This document shows positions 52,768 through 62,554 of a DNA stretch of 64,000 nucleotides, in pieces. Source of the DNA: HXMU1420-13 sp034669965 (GTDB lineage: Bacteria; Bacteroidota; Rhodothermia; Balneolales; Balneolaceae); NCBI GenBank assembly GCA_034669965.1, contig JAXMOK010000002.1, positions 124,001 through 188,000 on the forward strand. The letters run 5' to 3'. The position numbers and the translations under genes are program-made. The notes under the pieces are model-generated. The model saw nothing but the letters and a program-made list of their open reading frames with translations. It ran no database searches and was not told the DNA's origin. The stretch's first letter is position 1; every line of letters starts with the position of its first letter.

Positions 52768-53418
52768 TTAGTTGATCACAGCCAACACAGATTGACCTGC
52801 CCATGTGCGATCTCCTTCCTTTACCTTAATTTCTACATTAGCAGGTACAATAATATCCATTCTACTACCAAATTTCATCATTCCAAAGCGTTCCCCCGCT
52901 TTCAGATCGTCCCCTTCTTTTATGTGATAAACAATTCTGCGAGCTAAAAACCCGGTGATTTGTTTAAAAAAAAGCTTGGTTCCACTTGAGTGCTTTACAC
53001 CGAAATCTGCTCGTTCATTTAGATTCGAAGCATTTTCATCCCACGCCATCAGATATTTACCGGGATGGTATTTCAGATATTCCAGAACTCCGGAAATTGG
53101 ATTTCTGTTAACATGTACATCCAACGGAGATAGGAAAATACTAACCTGAGTAGCCTCCGATTTGAGATACACATCTTCCTGAATTTTCTTAATCAACACT
53201 ACTTTTCCATCCGCCGGCGAGATCACTAGATTTTCACCTTCAGGTGGCGTTCGTTCCGGATCGCGGAAAAAGTAAATCACGATGGCCCACATCACAAAAA
53301 AAGTGATATAAATGGGATACGCAATCCAATGCTGAATAAAAGTGTACGTTAGATAAAAAACGAGAGCCGCTACTACTGTAGCCAAGGTCATACTCGCGTA
53401 GCCGTCTTTTGCGAACAT
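52768..53418 (-). CDS. psd: Phosphatidylserine decarboxylase (short form)
   Basis: 216 residues, the small Psd type. Two hydrophobic segments occur near 12-48, then VISPADGKVVLI, the LSPLDVHVNRNPI motif near 94, and near the C-terminus RFGMMKFGSRMDIIVP, where self-cleavage at Gly-Ser would form the pyruvoyl group. It converts phosphatidylserine to phosphatidylethanolamine in the inner membrane. It abuts both neighbours. Confidence 0.94.
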   Translation of the reverse strand: MFAKDGYASMTLATVVAALVFYLTYTFIQHWIAYPIYITFFVMWAIVIYFFRDPERTPPEGENLVISPADGKVVLIKKIQEDVYLKSEATQVSIFLSPLDVHVNRNPISGVLEYLKYHPGKYLMAWDENASNLNERADFGVKHSSGTKLFFKQITGFLARRIVYHIKEGDDLKAGERFGMMKFGSRMDIIVPANVEIKVKEGDRTWAGQSVLAVIN

Positions 53419-54744
53419 TTAGAAGTACTTTAGAACGTCGTTAAAGATTACAAACACCATCAAGGTAAGCAAAATTACGAAGCCAATATTTTGGGCTACA
53501 ATTTTCACTTTTTCAGATGGCTCTCTGCGAGCAATTCCTTCGTAAATAAGGAATACAAGATGTCCACCATCTAAAGCCGGGATAGGCAAGATATTCATGA
53601 TAGCAAGCGTGATACTAAGAAGTGCGGTGATCATCCAAAAGCCATCCCAACCCGATTGATCAGTAGCTTGACGTGTGATATTTGCGATAGCAATTGGTCC
53701 ACCTAAATTTTGGCGCACTGATATGTCACCGGAAATCATTCTAGAAAAACCACCAATAATCCCTTCAGTTTGATCAATGGTTTGATCCCATCCATCGCCA
53801 ATCGAAGCAAAAAATCCTAAAGTTACACGTTCACCACCTGCCATTGCGAGTGTCGGGGATGCTATACCGATGGCTTGATTATCCGGAATGATTGAAGCAA
53901 CGAAGATTGAATCACCTCTTTGAATGGTGAAATTAATTGCACCTTCCGCAGCGCGAATTATCTCGGTAAGCTGTATCCAATATTTAATATCAACACTATC
54001 CGCGGAGATAAATTTATCTCCTGCTTTTAAGCCGGCTTCGTAGGCCGGAGTGCCTAAAGAAACGCTGGAAATGGAACTTGGAAAAGCAAAAATTGGGCTG
54101 ATGAAATCCCGTGTTTGTAAACTGTCTAAAAAGCTTGGCGGCACACTGATATCAATCTCTTGACCATCTCTCATCACTTGATAGTTAAGATTACTCGAAG
54201 TAAGAACAGAAGGAGAAACAAGATCCTCAAATGCCTCAACCGGCTCGCCATTTACTCCTACAATTCGGTCATCGGTTTCAAAACCGATTTCGTGCAATAA
54301 ACTGCTTTCAGGTATGTATAATCCCGAAACATTTTCAAGCGGAAGTGTAAGCTTACCACTGTTTAAAGTCATTCCGGTGAAAATGAGAAATGCGAGAATC
54401 ATATTAAATATCACTCCGGCAGTAATTACAATCATTCTTTGCCAAACCGGTTTACTGCGATATTCCCATGGCTGAGGTTCTTGTTCGAGGTGCTCGGTAT
54501 CCATACTTTCGTCAACCATACCAGAAATTTTCACATAACCACCAAGGGGTGTTGCACCGAGGCAGTAGTCGGTTTCGCCAACTTTAATGCCCCAAATTCT
54601 GGGTGGAAATCCTACAGAGAAGCGTTCAACTCGCATCCCAAATAATTTGGCTGCCAAAAAATGACCCAATTCGTGAATAAACACGAGAATCATCAGCGCT
54701 CCTACAAAAATTCCAATTGTCTTTAATATCTCTATAACTTCCAT
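53419..54744 (-). CDS. rseP: Site-2 intramembrane zinc metalloprotease (RseP/RIP)
   Basis: 441 residues from the ATG at 54744 (a TTG at 54768 would overlap dxr). The zinc motif HELGH lies near residue 24 in the first helix and the second metal site LPIPALDGGH in the third. A PDZ domain (SLGTPAYEAGLKAGDKFIS) sits between. These proteases cut anti-sigma factors and other membrane substrates. It is 4 bases after dxr, an order common in bacteria (dxr-rseP). Confidence 0.94.
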   Translation of the reverse strand: MEVIEILKTIGIFVGALMILVFIHELGHFLAAKLFGMRVERFSVGFPPRIWGIKVGETDYCLGATPLGGYVKISGMVDESMDTEHLEQEPQPWEYRSKPVWQRMIVITAGVIFNMILAFLIFTGMTLNSGKLTLPLENVSGLYIPESSLLHEIGFETDDRIVGVNGEPVEAFEDLVSPSVLTSSNLNYQVMRDGQEIDISVPPSFLDSLQTRDFISPIFAFPSSISSVSLGTPAYEAGLKAGDKFISADSVDIKYWIQLTEIIRAAEGAINFTIQRGDSIFVASIIPDNQAIGIASPTLAMAGGERVTLGFFASIGDGWDQTIDQTEGIIGGFSRMISGDISVRQNLGGPIAIANITRQATDQSGWDGFWMITALLSITLAIMNILPIPALDGGHLVFLIYEGIARREPSEKVKIVAQNIGFVILLTLMVFVIFNDVLKYF

Positions 54745-54748
54745 GTAA

Positions 54749-55897
54749 TCAATTAATTCGGGATGCAAATTCCCTTGTTCTTTTATCTATTTCTATCAGA
54801 TTTTGGAGATTTATTTCTGTACTGTCAGATAACGTCTCTAAACTTTTTTCAACAATTTTTGGGATGGAAATATAATCAATTTCTTTGTCCAAAAAGCGCT
54901 GTACTGCAATCTCATTTGCAGCATTTAAAATGGCCGGAGCAATGTCGGAATCGTTGATCGCATCCATGGCTAGTTTTACACATGGAAACTTAGCATAATC
55001 AACAGGATAAAAGGTTAACTCATGTGCTTTTGTCCAATCCATTCTGGGGGTATCCAACTGCAATCGTTCCGGGTAAGTTAAGGCATAAATAATAGGCACT
55101 TTCATATCGGGCGGACCAAGTTGTGCTTTACTACTTCCGTCCACGAAGGTAACCATCGAATGAACAATGCTTTGAGGATGAATCACCGGTTCAATTTTCT
55201 CAACCGGTAGGTCAAAAAGCCAATGTGCTTCGATAATTTCCAAGCCTTTGTTCATCATAGTAGATGAATCAATTGTGATTTTAGCACCCATTTCCCAATT
55301 CGGGTGCTTTAAGGCTTGTTCCACTGTTATAGTTTGCATTTGCTCGATGGAATAATCCCGGAAAGGTCCACCACTTGCAGTAATAATAATCTTTTCGATG
55401 GAATCGCGAGGTTCACCTACCAAACTTTGAAGCATGGCAGAGTGTTCAGAATCCACCGGCAATAACTCGGCATTTGAATTCTTTAAAAGCTCATTAATTA
55501 GCTTTCCACCTACAACCAATGATTCTTTATTGGCGAGTGCCACCTTTTTTCCGGCTTTTAGAGCAGCAACGGTTGGTTCAAAACCTGCAAAGCCGACTAA
55601 ACTATTCAGAACAATATCAACTTGGTCCAACTCGGCTAAGTCTTTCAGAGCATCACCTCCGCTTAGTACGTTGGTAGATGAAGCTGATTGATTCTTTAAT
55701 GTTGGAAACTTTTCATCGTTACAGATGAGCGCATATTCAGGGCTAAATTCTTTGATCTGCTCAATCAATAACTCAACATTTGAATTTGCAGTGAGAGCAA
55801 CTATTTCGAATGTTTCGGGGTGCTGCCGAACAATTTCAAGTGTCTGTGTACCGATTGATCCGGTTGATCCAAGTATTGCGAGTCTCTTTCTATCCAA
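54749..55897 (-). CDS. dxr: 1-deoxy-D-xylulose 5-phosphate reductoisomerase
   Basis: 382 residues from a TTG start; no in-frame ATG precedes the NADPH loop GSTGSIGTQTLEI (residues 9-21). The metal site LPVDSEHSAMLQSL near 147 and the GGPFRDYS flexible loop near 177 are intact. It commits carbon to the non-mevalonate isoprenoid pathway. It is first gene of the dxr-rseP-psd-pssA run, 75 bases from pgeF. Confidence 0.96.
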   Translation of the reverse strand: MDRKRLAILGSTGSIGTQTLEIVRQHPETFEIVALTANSNVELLIEQIKEFSPEYALICNDEKFPTLKNQSASSTNVLSGGDALKDLAELDQVDIVLNSLVGFAGFEPTVAALKAGKKVALANKESLVVGGKLINELLKNSNAELLPVDSEHSAMLQSLVGEPRDSIEKIIITASGGPFRDYSIEQMQTITVEQALKHPNWEMGAKITIDSSTMMNKGLEIIEAHWLFDLPVEKIEPVIHPQSIVHSMVTFVDGSSKAQLGPPDMKVPIIYALTYPERLQLDTPRMDWTKAHELTFYPVDYAKFPCVKLAMDAINDSDIAPAILNAANEIAVQRFLDKEIDYISIPKIVEKSLETLSDSTEINLQNLIEIDKRTREFASRIN

Positions 55898-55972
55898 AAG
55901 CCATTTTTTATCTAATTGAGTATAAGAACACTAACCTCAAAGTGCAGAAAAATAATTCACTTTTTATGCTGC

Positions 55973-56731
55973 TTAAAATTTATTCAATTTGATGATTGCC
56001 AGCATTCTGCCGCTTTTCTCTTTTTCTCTTCGATAGGAATAAAAAAGCGATTCTTCATCGATGGTGCACCGCCCATCAGCTTCGATATTGGCTGATAATA
56101 CACCCGAACCAATGAGTTGCTCTTTTAACAACCCAACCATATTAACATGTGGTTTATCATATTCATCATCGTTTACTAAATGCCCGGGAAATTTTGAAGC
56201 AACTTCTTCTCCTACTTCGAAATTATGAACTCCTAAACATGGACTAATAAATGCAGTTATATTCTGCTTTTCTGCACCTAATTCCTGCATTTTGGCAATG
56301 GTTTGTGGTACAATTTCACCAACAGTTCCTCGCCAACCTGCATGAATGGCAGCTATCACTTTATTCTCGAAATCACCTAATAAAAGAGCCCCACAATCAG
56401 CTACTTGAATACCTAATGCAACACCAGGGGTGCTTGAAACAAATGCATCTACATTGGGATAAACTCCTCCTCTTTCAACAGCCAACACATTATTACTGTG
56501 GATTTGATTAGCCAAGGCCAGATCACGATGTTTGATACCAATTGATTCGCATAATGTATGTATATGCCGCAATACAACATGCTGATCTTCTTCTGAGCTA
56601 AAGCCCACATTGAGCCCGTCTATTTGAGCTCCGTCTGAATTGTATTCAGCATTCTTATAGCTAAACCACGACATAATGCGTGAATTATTCAGTTGATAGG
56701 GTCTTATAAATTCAAATGGAAAAGTGTTCAT
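55973..56731 (-). CDS. pgeF: Peptidoglycan editing factor PgeF (YfiH, laccase-domain)
   Basis: 252 residues, Cu-oxidase_4 fold. QIHSNNVLAVE near 81, metal-ligand Cys in QVADCGALLLGDF near 118, and IAAIHAGWRGTVGEIVPQ near 132-149 are hallmarks. YfiH removes misincorporated L-serine from peptidoglycan precursors. It overlaps aroE by 20 bases. Confidence 0.92.
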   Translation of the reverse strand: MNTFPFEFIRPYQLNNSRIMSWFSYKNAEYNSDGAQIDGLNVGFSSEEDQHVVLRHIHTLCESIGIKHRDLALANQIHSNNVLAVERGGVYPNVDAFVSSTPGVALGIQVADCGALLLGDFENKVIAAIHAGWRGTVGEIVPQTIAKMQELGAEKQNITAFISPCLGVHNFEVGEEVASKFPGHLVNDDEYDKPHVNMVGLLKEQLIGSGVLSANIEADGRCTIDEESLFYSYRREKEKSGRMLAIIKLNKF

Positions 56732-57566
56732 CCAATTTCATTTTTATCAATCCAACAGGAAAACGTTTACCTGTCCACAAATTAAACGATTCATCACCTT
56801 GATATATCAACATATCGAGGCCATAAATCGGAAGTCCATGTACTTGCCTAGCCTGTCTGATAAATTTAGTTTCCAATGGGTTATATACAATGTCGTAGCA
56901 AATTTTTTCAGCTAAAAATTCTATTTGATAGTCTTTTACCGGCGAATTATCAACATTTGGATACATTCCCAATGGTGTTGCATTAATTATCAAGGACGCT
57001 TCTTGCGCGTAATCAATCCAATTGTCGTACGAACAGCATAAAGTATTCTGTTTGTACTCTATTCTCTTCGGCTCCCTTGATACCATACAAACCTCTTCGA
57101 ACCCTAAATCATTCAGAGCATAAATAATTGCTTTAGTTGCACCACCTGTACCAAAAATTAACGCTCTATTTGTATCAAAATCTTCCAGATCAATATCATG
57201 TATTGGTTGCACAAAACCATAAGCATCTGTGTTATGGCCAACTAATTTCCCATTATTTTTAATGATTGTGTTAATTGCTCCAATAGCTTCAGCAACCGAT
57301 GTGAGTTCATCCACAGCTTGAAGTAATTCTACTTTAAAGGGAATAGTTATGTTCGCACCTAAAAATAAAGGGCTGTTAAAATGAGCAATTAGAGATGGAA
57401 TCTCGTTCAACTCAACTTGTAGTGCAGTATATGCTGCTTCTATTTGATGATGTTTTAATGCTGTGTTGTGCATCAATGGAGAAACACTATGGCTTACTGG
57501 ATTTCCAATAAGCAGATAATGTGGTTTTTCAGATGCTTCTGACTTTAAAAACTGTGGAAACGTCAT
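56712..57566 (-). CDS. aroE: Shikimate dehydrogenase
   Basis: 284 residues from the ATG at 57566; the frame extends to a TTG at 57587, but that lies in the T-tract of the upstream terminator. Shikimate-binding NPVSHSVSPLMHNTA near 20-34, catalytic Lys in ITIPFKVE, Asp in GHNTDAYGF and the NADP loop GTGGATKAIIYAL are all intact. It reduces 3-dehydroshikimate, feeding chorismate to TrpE and other aromatic pathways. Confidence 0.95.
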   Translation of the reverse strand: MTFPQFLKSEASEKPHYLLIGNPVSHSVSPLMHNTALKHHQIEAAYTALQVELNEIPSLIAHFNSPLFLGANITIPFKVELLQAVDELTSVAEAIGAINTIIKNNGKLVGHNTDAYGFVQPIHDIDLEDFDTNRALIFGTGGATKAIIYALNDLGFEEVCMVSREPKRIEYKQNTLCCSYDNWIDYAQEASLIINATPLGMYPNVDNSPVKDYQIEFLAEKICYDIVYNPLETKFIRQARQVHGLPIYGLDMLIYQGDESFNLWTGKRFPVGLIKMKLDEHFSI

Positions 57567-57583
57567 ATTTTGATAAAGTATAG

Positions 57584-57616
57584 ACAAAAAAAATGCGCAT
57601 TGGTTAGATGCGCATT
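57584..57616 (-). terminator. Terminator downstream of the SRPBCC gene
   Basis: On the minus strand AATGCGCAT and ATGCGCATT form a perfect 9-bp stem around a 7-base loop, followed by eight or nine T. It ends the SRPBCC transcript just before aroE, so aroE needs its own promoter or readthrough. Confidence 0.92.
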
Positions 57617-57639
57617 ATAAATATTATATAAAAGCTTTT

Positions 57640-58104
57640 TTAAGCAGTTACTTCCTCTTTTGGCTCAAGCTGAGTTTCTTTGAAAGTATCTGACTCTGCA
57701 AGTTCTTTGAACTTTTCAAGATCTTTAACTAATTGTGCTGGAGATTCTTCGATGAAGGTTGCCAAATCATCGGTTGGATCTCCAAAAAATGTACGATAGT
57801 CTAAAGAAAACTCAACACGAGTACGAGTACCGTTATCAAGAGGAGTAAAACGAATGGTACCAGTTTGATTGAGGTTACCATTAATTGTAATCCAAGCGAA
57901 ACGTGTATTTCGAAGGTTGTCAATTAAATTTGTAGTCCAAACGAAATCTTCGTTGCCAATTTTTGTGTGGTATTCGAAGGTTTGAGAATTAATTCTCTCA
58001 ACTGCGTCTACTCTATCCATGAATTTAGGGAAATCAACAGGGTTGCTTAGTAATTCATAAACTTTAGCTAGTGGCAAATCAATTTCGATTCTTTCGTGCG
58101 CCAT
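57640..58104 (-). CDS. SRPBCC family protein
   Basis: 154 residues, START-like helix-grip fold (polyketide cyclase / coenzyme-Q-binding type). RIEIDLPLAKVYELLSNPVDFPKFMDRVDAVERI is cut here to the typical opening ELLSNPVDFPKFM, and TRVEFSLDYRTFFGDP is the C-terminal strand. It has no signal peptide, so it is cytosolic. Such proteins bind hydrophobic ligands; the ligand is unknown. It is monocistronic, with a strong terminator and about 210 noncoding bases upstream. Confidence 0.85.
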   Translation of the reverse strand: MAHERIEIDLPLAKVYELLSNPVDFPKFMDRVDAVERINSQTFEYHTKIGNEDFVWTTNLIDNLRNTRFAWITINGNLNQTGTIRFTPLDNGTRTRVEFSLDYRTFFGDPTDDLATFIEESPAQLVKDLEKFKELAESDTFKETQLEPKEEVTA

Positions 58105-58315
58105 AATAGATATCTTGGATATATTAATCGTTGGGTATTTCTGCGATGAACCAGATTTCGATGAAAAAGGTAGGATTCATCCATATTGTTCTAAAAATAC
58201 GGATAATATGATTAAGCCTCAATTATCTATACAACAATTATTCACCGCCAAATTTGTAAGAAATCAGGTAATTAAAATCAATAAAACTTCGTAATTAGCT
58301 TTTTTAGCCTGCGAT

Positions 58316-58915
58316 TTATTTTTGCGGCAAATTCATTAAAATTGTTTCATGAATAGCATTAATCGACTGTGAAGCATCTATTTCAACGTATCGTTCTTCA
58401 TTCTTTGACAGGAAATCGTATCCTTCTATCACTCGTTCAAAAAATTCTTTTCCGGCTTTTTCCATCCTATCTTCAAGCAAATGTGCTGTTCTTTTTTTTG
58501 ATTCTTCCCAACTAATCTTCAAATAAAATGTCAGGTCGGGAGTATTTCCGAGCGAGGCAATCGCATTTATGGATTGAATTTTTTCAGTAGGCACGCTTTC
58601 TCTTCCAAATCCTTGATAGGCAGTTGTAGAATCATAAAATCGATCTAGTATTACAATGTTGCCTTTTTTTAATGCAGGTTCTACTTTTTCAGAAATTAAC
58701 TGAGCACGAGCAGCAGAAAAAAGTAATAGTTCTGAAACAGGATGGATATCAGCATCTGAATTTAATAGAATAGAACGGATTTGCTCAGAAATAGCAGATC
58801 CACCCGGTTCTCTAAATACTTCTACCTGTTTACCCTTTTTATCGAGGTAGTCTTTTAATAATTGTATCTGGGTAGATTTACCACACCCATCGATGCCCTC
58901 AAAGCTTATCAGCAT
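58316..58915 (-). CDS. tmk: Thymidylate kinase
   Basis: 199 residues. The P-loop is FEGIDGCGKSTQIQLL (residues 4-19), then REPGGSAISEQIR, the DR(Y/F) motif LDRFYDSTTAYQG near 89, and the lid RTAHLLEDRMEK near 144. It phosphorylates dTMP for DNA synthesis. It follows the PspC gene after 15 bases on the same strand. Confidence 0.96.
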   Translation of the reverse strand: MLISFEGIDGCGKSTQIQLLKDYLDKKGKQVEVFREPGGSAISEQIRSILLNSDADIHPVSELLLFSAARAQLISEKVEPALKKGNIVILDRFYDSTTAYQGFGRESVPTEKIQSINAIASLGNTPDLTFYLKISWEESKKRTAHLLEDRMEKAGKEFFERVIEGYDFLSKNEERYVEIDASQSINAIHETILMNLPQK

Positions 58916-58930
58916 AAATAGTTAAGAATT

Positions 58931-59743
58931 TTAAAAATCGAAATCATCCATCATCTCTACAGGTTCTTTAGGCATAGCTAGCGCCAAGCCAATATAAATT
59001 GGGATACTAGCACCTGAGGTCATGAAAAATGCAATAACAAATAAAAGACGAACTACAGTAGAAGAAATACCGAAATATTTTGCTAACCCTCCACAAACTC
59101 CAGCCCATTTTTTATCAGAACGAGATTTCATGAGTTTTTTGGATTGCTTTAACCCATAAGATGTAGAACTGAATGTATCAAACTCGGAGCTAAATGCAGA
59201 GGAGCTGCTTGATTTACTCTCTGAATCTAGATCGTTTCGAAGTGTACTATAACCAGAACCAAATACATCATCATCTTTTGCAGTAGTTTTACTTTTAGAT
59301 TTTGATCTGCGCCCAAAGCGACTAGTAGAGCCGTGCACATCATCCATATTCTTTTTACTTGCTGATGCTTTTCGAGCTTTCATTTCTCGTTTAATTTTTC
59401 GCTCTGCTGCTTTCACTCTTCGGCGATCGCCTACCAAATATCCAAAACCTACTAAGGTAACAAGTGCCCCACCTAAAAATGGTAGTGCCGATATAGCTCC
59501 TTGCGCAAATTCTGAGAATCCCATTCCAACCGGTAAACCAATCCATTGTAACACAAACATCATGCCCGTGAATAACATGGCTATACCCGAAATGGTCGCA
59601 AAATTCCAAATACCCTTTTCAGTTTCTTTTTGCTGATCTTCATCCAAAAAATTCTGCATGGTCGCATGCAAATCAAAGTCGTCAAACTCTAACGATGCTG
59701 TGCCCGTTTTAGATGATGTTTTAGTTCTTGTTCGTTGTGACAT
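58931..59743 (-). CDS. Membrane protein with C-terminal PspC domain
   Basis: 270 residues with an unusual order. The N-terminal 40 residues are polar and Thr-rich. Two membrane helices lie near 44-67 and 76-102. A long, basic, Ser/Lys-rich linker (about 105-200) precedes a PspC domain at 206-260 (KKWAGVCGGLAKYFGISSTVVRLLFV). PspC domains sense or stabilise membrane stress in the Psp system; no pspA or pspB is in the window. Confidence 0.82.
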   Translation of the reverse strand: MSQRTRTKTSSKTGTASLEFDDFDLHATMQNFLDEDQQKETEKGIWNFATISGIAMLFTGMMFVLQWIGLPVGMGFSEFAQGAISALPFLGGALVTLVGFGYLVGDRRRVKAAERKIKREMKARKASASKKNMDDVHGSTSRFGRRSKSKSKTTAKDDDVFGSGYSTLRNDLDSESKSSSSSAFSSEFDTFSSTSYGLKQSKKLMKSRSDKKWAGVCGGLAKYFGISSTVVRLLFVIAFFMTSGASIPIYIGLALAMPKEPVEMMDDFDF

Positions 59744-59788
59744 TTAAAAATTCCTCCTCGGTGATGCTACGAGCTAAAAATATACAGG

Positions 59789-60355
59789 TTACACATTAAT
59801 TGTCTGCGTTTCTGTGATAATTATATCTAGGGGTATATCATGATCCTCAACCGGTACATGGTCTACCAAAAATTGGTCGAAAATTAATCCAATTTTAAGT
59901 GCATTTGTTGTAGCTAAAAACCGATCATAGTAACCTTTTCCGTATCCAAGGCGGTTCCCATTTGCATCAGCAGCCAACAATGGAATTATAATCGCATCGC
60001 CCAAAAAATATTTTTTTAATGTTGGATTATCCGGTTCCAACACTCCCCAAATATTGGCTTTTAAATCGTTTAAATCGGCAATCTCAGTGTGGAATAACTT
60101 ATTGGAAGCGGTATCCATAACCGGAATAAAAACCGCTTTCCCGCCATTTAAGCAATGATTGATAATTGCATGAGTATCAACTTCTTTTCTCGCATTCATC
60201 GATACATAACAGTGAATGCTATGAGCTTGAGAGTAAAATTTAGACTCGATAACACTTTTGTAAATCTGTGCCGACCAATCATTCCACAACTTTTGATCCA
60301 ATAACGATCGTTGCTTTTTGATTTTTGCCCGTAATTCGTTCTTATCGAGCGCCAT
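59789..60355 (-). CDS. 5-formyltetrahydrofolate cyclo-ligase
   Basis: 188 residues. It starts DKNELRAKIKKQRSLLD, the ATP-binding segment lies in the second half, and NRLGYGKGYYDRFLA near 139 is the family motif. It converts 5-formyl-THF to methenyl-THF. It is 6 bases after bshC, and the upstream 6S RNA sometimes seen at such loci was not recognised here. Confidence 0.92.
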   Translation of the reverse strand: MALDKNELRAKIKKQRSLLDQKLWNDWSAQIYKSVIESKFYSQAHSIHCYVSMNARKEVDTHAIINHCLNGGKAVFIPVMDTASNKLFHTEIADLNDLKANIWGVLEPDNPTLKKYFLGDAIIIPLLAADANGNRLGYGKGYYDRFLATTNALKIGLIFDQFLVDHVPVEDHDIPLDIIITETQTINV

Positions 60356-60361
60356 CGGTTG

Positions 60362-61969
60362 TTAGAGTTTAACGATATGATGTGTTTGCAGATCCAGATC
60401 TTTGGAAGCAAAATCGTCCAGCAACCTCTCCCAGACATCCATTCCATATTTGTTCATAAAATAGGTTGGATTCACCGCTCTTTCCTGCAAACCATCCGGA
60501 AAGAGCTGAGCTTTTATCTTTCTAATTCGTTTAAGTTGCGTTTCCTCTTGTTGCTTTAATGATCGAAAAACCCGGCCTTTCAACTTATTAAGCTCATTTT
60601 CGAAACCACTTACAGTTTTCCCAGCTGTACCTTCCAAAGTAGAGTCGATAGAGGCAATTCTTTGAATGGGTTGCTTTGCGGATTCTTTGATTTCAGAAAC
60701 CCAATTATTAAATAATTTATCGAGATCTGCAGGGCTATTTATTTCAATGTACTGCGATTCTAAATCTTCGATTCGTTGATTGTAGCTGCACATTTCAAAC
60801 GGCAATTTTTGCATGATGCGATCTATTCCCGACTCCAATAACGTTGCACTGATTCTAGGAAAAATCACAGGCATTACCATATCAAATTGCTCGTAATACG
60901 ATTTCATTTGTGCATAGTAGGCGATTTCGCCGGGTCCGGCAACATAACCGATAGTTGGTAAAAGTACATCCTGTAAAACTGGGCGAAGAAAAACATTAGG
61001 TGAAAAATTTTGCGGCTCAGCTTCGATTTTCATCAACAATTCGCTTGTAGTCAAAGACTTGTCGTTAATAGTCCAGCTATCCCCTTCTCGATCAAGTTTA
61101 GTTCTACCTTTTTCATCAAAATAAAAGAGATTCGAAGATCCAATAATCACTTGCCTGTGATAGTCTTTCTCCAGCTCGGAACTTTGAGATTCAAGTGCTT
61201 GATGAATTTCATCAGCTTTTGATACGGAATTTGAAAAGACCGTAGTACATAGTTCTTTAATAGCCGAGAAATTACTACCTACAATTAATAATCCTTGTTT
61301 GCTGAACCAAGCACTCATCAATTGGGCAAAAGCTTGAGCGTGAGTTTTGTCAATGGTGTAGCAAGTTGTAAGCTGATCGAATAGACTTTCTGTAAAATCA
61401 GTTTCTGGGAATTCGCCTCGAAGTTGCTCAAGCAAGTCCGTCATCGATTTATCAACTACTACCTCAGAAACAGGATTGCCATTTCCTTTTTGATCTAAAT
61501 TCAACTTAGTAAAGTCATCGTTTCCAGGAATACCTAAATGGGCTATTTCTTCGAAGTCGTGGTCTTCATCTGCCAACCAAAAAACCGGTACAACAGGGCG
61601 GTTCAGTTTTTTCTCCCATTCTTTGGCAAGAATAATGGTGGTCATGGTCTTGAATACGGTATACAACGGCCCTCCTGCTACCCCAAGTTGTTGCCCGGTA
61701 ACAATAGCAAGTGCTGAAGGTTCAGAAAATTTAGCGAGTGCTTCTTTTTGATCTGCTGATATTCCTAATTCGTCGTGGTATTTGGCGAACGCCGAAACCA
61801 CTGCAGCTCTGTTTTTTGATGAAGGAATGCGTGATATGCGACCCTTAATTTCCTGGTCGTTGAAAGGATTGGTCGAAAAAAAACGATTTAGTTTTTGATA
61901 GTCGTATATATAGGTAGAAAATAGAGATGAAAATGGGAGTTGTTTAAACGAACACTGACTTTTTTCCAC
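60362..61969 (-). CDS. bshC: Bacillithiol biosynthesis cysteine-adding enzyme
   Basis: 535 residues, the full family length. AIVTGQQLGVAGGPLYTVFK near 92-111 and VFWLADEDHDFEEI near 130 are the BshC signature; the C-terminal part has the coiled-coil and FMNKYGMDVWERLLDD segment. It adds cysteine to glucosaminyl-malate, the last step of bacillithiol, the low-molecular thiol of this lineage. bshA and bshB are not in the window. Its start lies 3 bases past the BFN stop. Confidence 0.95.
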   Translation of the reverse strand: MEKSQCSFKQLPFSSLFSTYIYDYQKLNRFFSTNPFNDQEIKGRISRIPSSKNRAAVVSAFAKYHDELGISADQKEALAKFSEPSALAIVTGQQLGVAGGPLYTVFKTMTTIILAKEWEKKLNRPVVPVFWLADEDHDFEEIAHLGIPGNDDFTKLNLDQKGNGNPVSEVVVDKSMTDLLEQLRGEFPETDFTESLFDQLTTCYTIDKTHAQAFAQLMSAWFSKQGLLIVGSNFSAIKELCTTVFSNSVSKADEIHQALESQSSELEKDYHRQVIIGSSNLFYFDEKGRTKLDREGDSWTINDKSLTTSELLMKIEAEPQNFSPNVFLRPVLQDVLLPTIGYVAGPGEIAYYAQMKSYYEQFDMVMPVIFPRISATLLESGIDRIMQKLPFEMCSYNQRIEDLESQYIEINSPADLDKLFNNWVSEIKESAKQPIQRIASIDSTLEGTAGKTVSGFENELNKLKGRVFRSLKQQEETQLKRIRKIKAQLFPDGLQERAVNPTYFMNKYGMDVWERLLDDFASKDLDLQTHHIVKL

Positions 61970-61972
61970 TAA

Positions 61973-62554
61973 TTATCCTTTCATTTTTGATATTTGATCT
62001 CTGAGTTTAGCCGCTTTTTCATAGTTCTCAGTTTCGATAGCGGTATGTAAATCTATTTTCAGCTGTTCTAACTTGGAAAGATTATCGTTAACAGTGTCCA
62101 TATCTTTTTTCGTTTCACTCTTAGGAGTTTTCTCTTCCGATTCTTGATCAGCAGAGATTCCTGCTTCTTTCAGGATACGTTCACTAACATAAATTTCGCA
62201 ACCAAATCGAACCGATAGTGCAATAGCATCACTTGGGCGCGCATCTACTTCGAATAATTCATCGCCTCGCTCAACAATAATTTTAGAATAAAAAGTGCCT
62301 TCTGATAAATCACTCACCACCACATGCTTTACTTTAGCTTCAAATCCTTGAATCATATTTTTCAACAAATCATGAGTCATAGGGCGGGGTGGTTTAATAT
62401 TCTCTAGTTCTAATGCAATAGCTTGAGCTTCGAAGGAACCAATGATAATGGGTAACCTGCGCATTCCATTAACCTCTGTTAATATCAAGGCGTAAGCCCC
62501 TCCACTACTTGGACTGGTAGATAGGCCCAATATGTCCATCAGTACTTTACTCAA
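61973..62554 (-). CDS. Bifunctional nuclease (BFN/DUF151) family protein with C-terminal UVR motif
   Basis: 193 residues. The DUF151 domain occupies about 1-130 (LPIIIGSFEAQAIALELE, RPMTHDLL, ARPSDAIALSVRFG). The last 35 residues form a UvrB/UvrC-type coiled motif (LEQLKIDLHTAIETENYEKAAKLRDQI, cut to LHTAIETENYEKAAKLRDQ). The combination is known in Bacteroidetes-like and other bacteria. Nuclease activity is known for plant relatives; here the role is uncertain. Confidence 0.88.
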   Translation of the reverse strand: MSKVLMDILGLSTSPSSGGAYALILTEVNGMRRLPIIIGSFEAQAIALELENIKPPRPMTHDLLKNMIQGFEAKVKHVVVSDLSEGTFYSKIIVERGDELFEVDARPSDAIALSVRFGCEIYVSERILKEAGISADQESEEKTPKSETKKDMDTVNDNLSKLEQLKIDLHTAIETENYEKAAKLRDQISKMKG

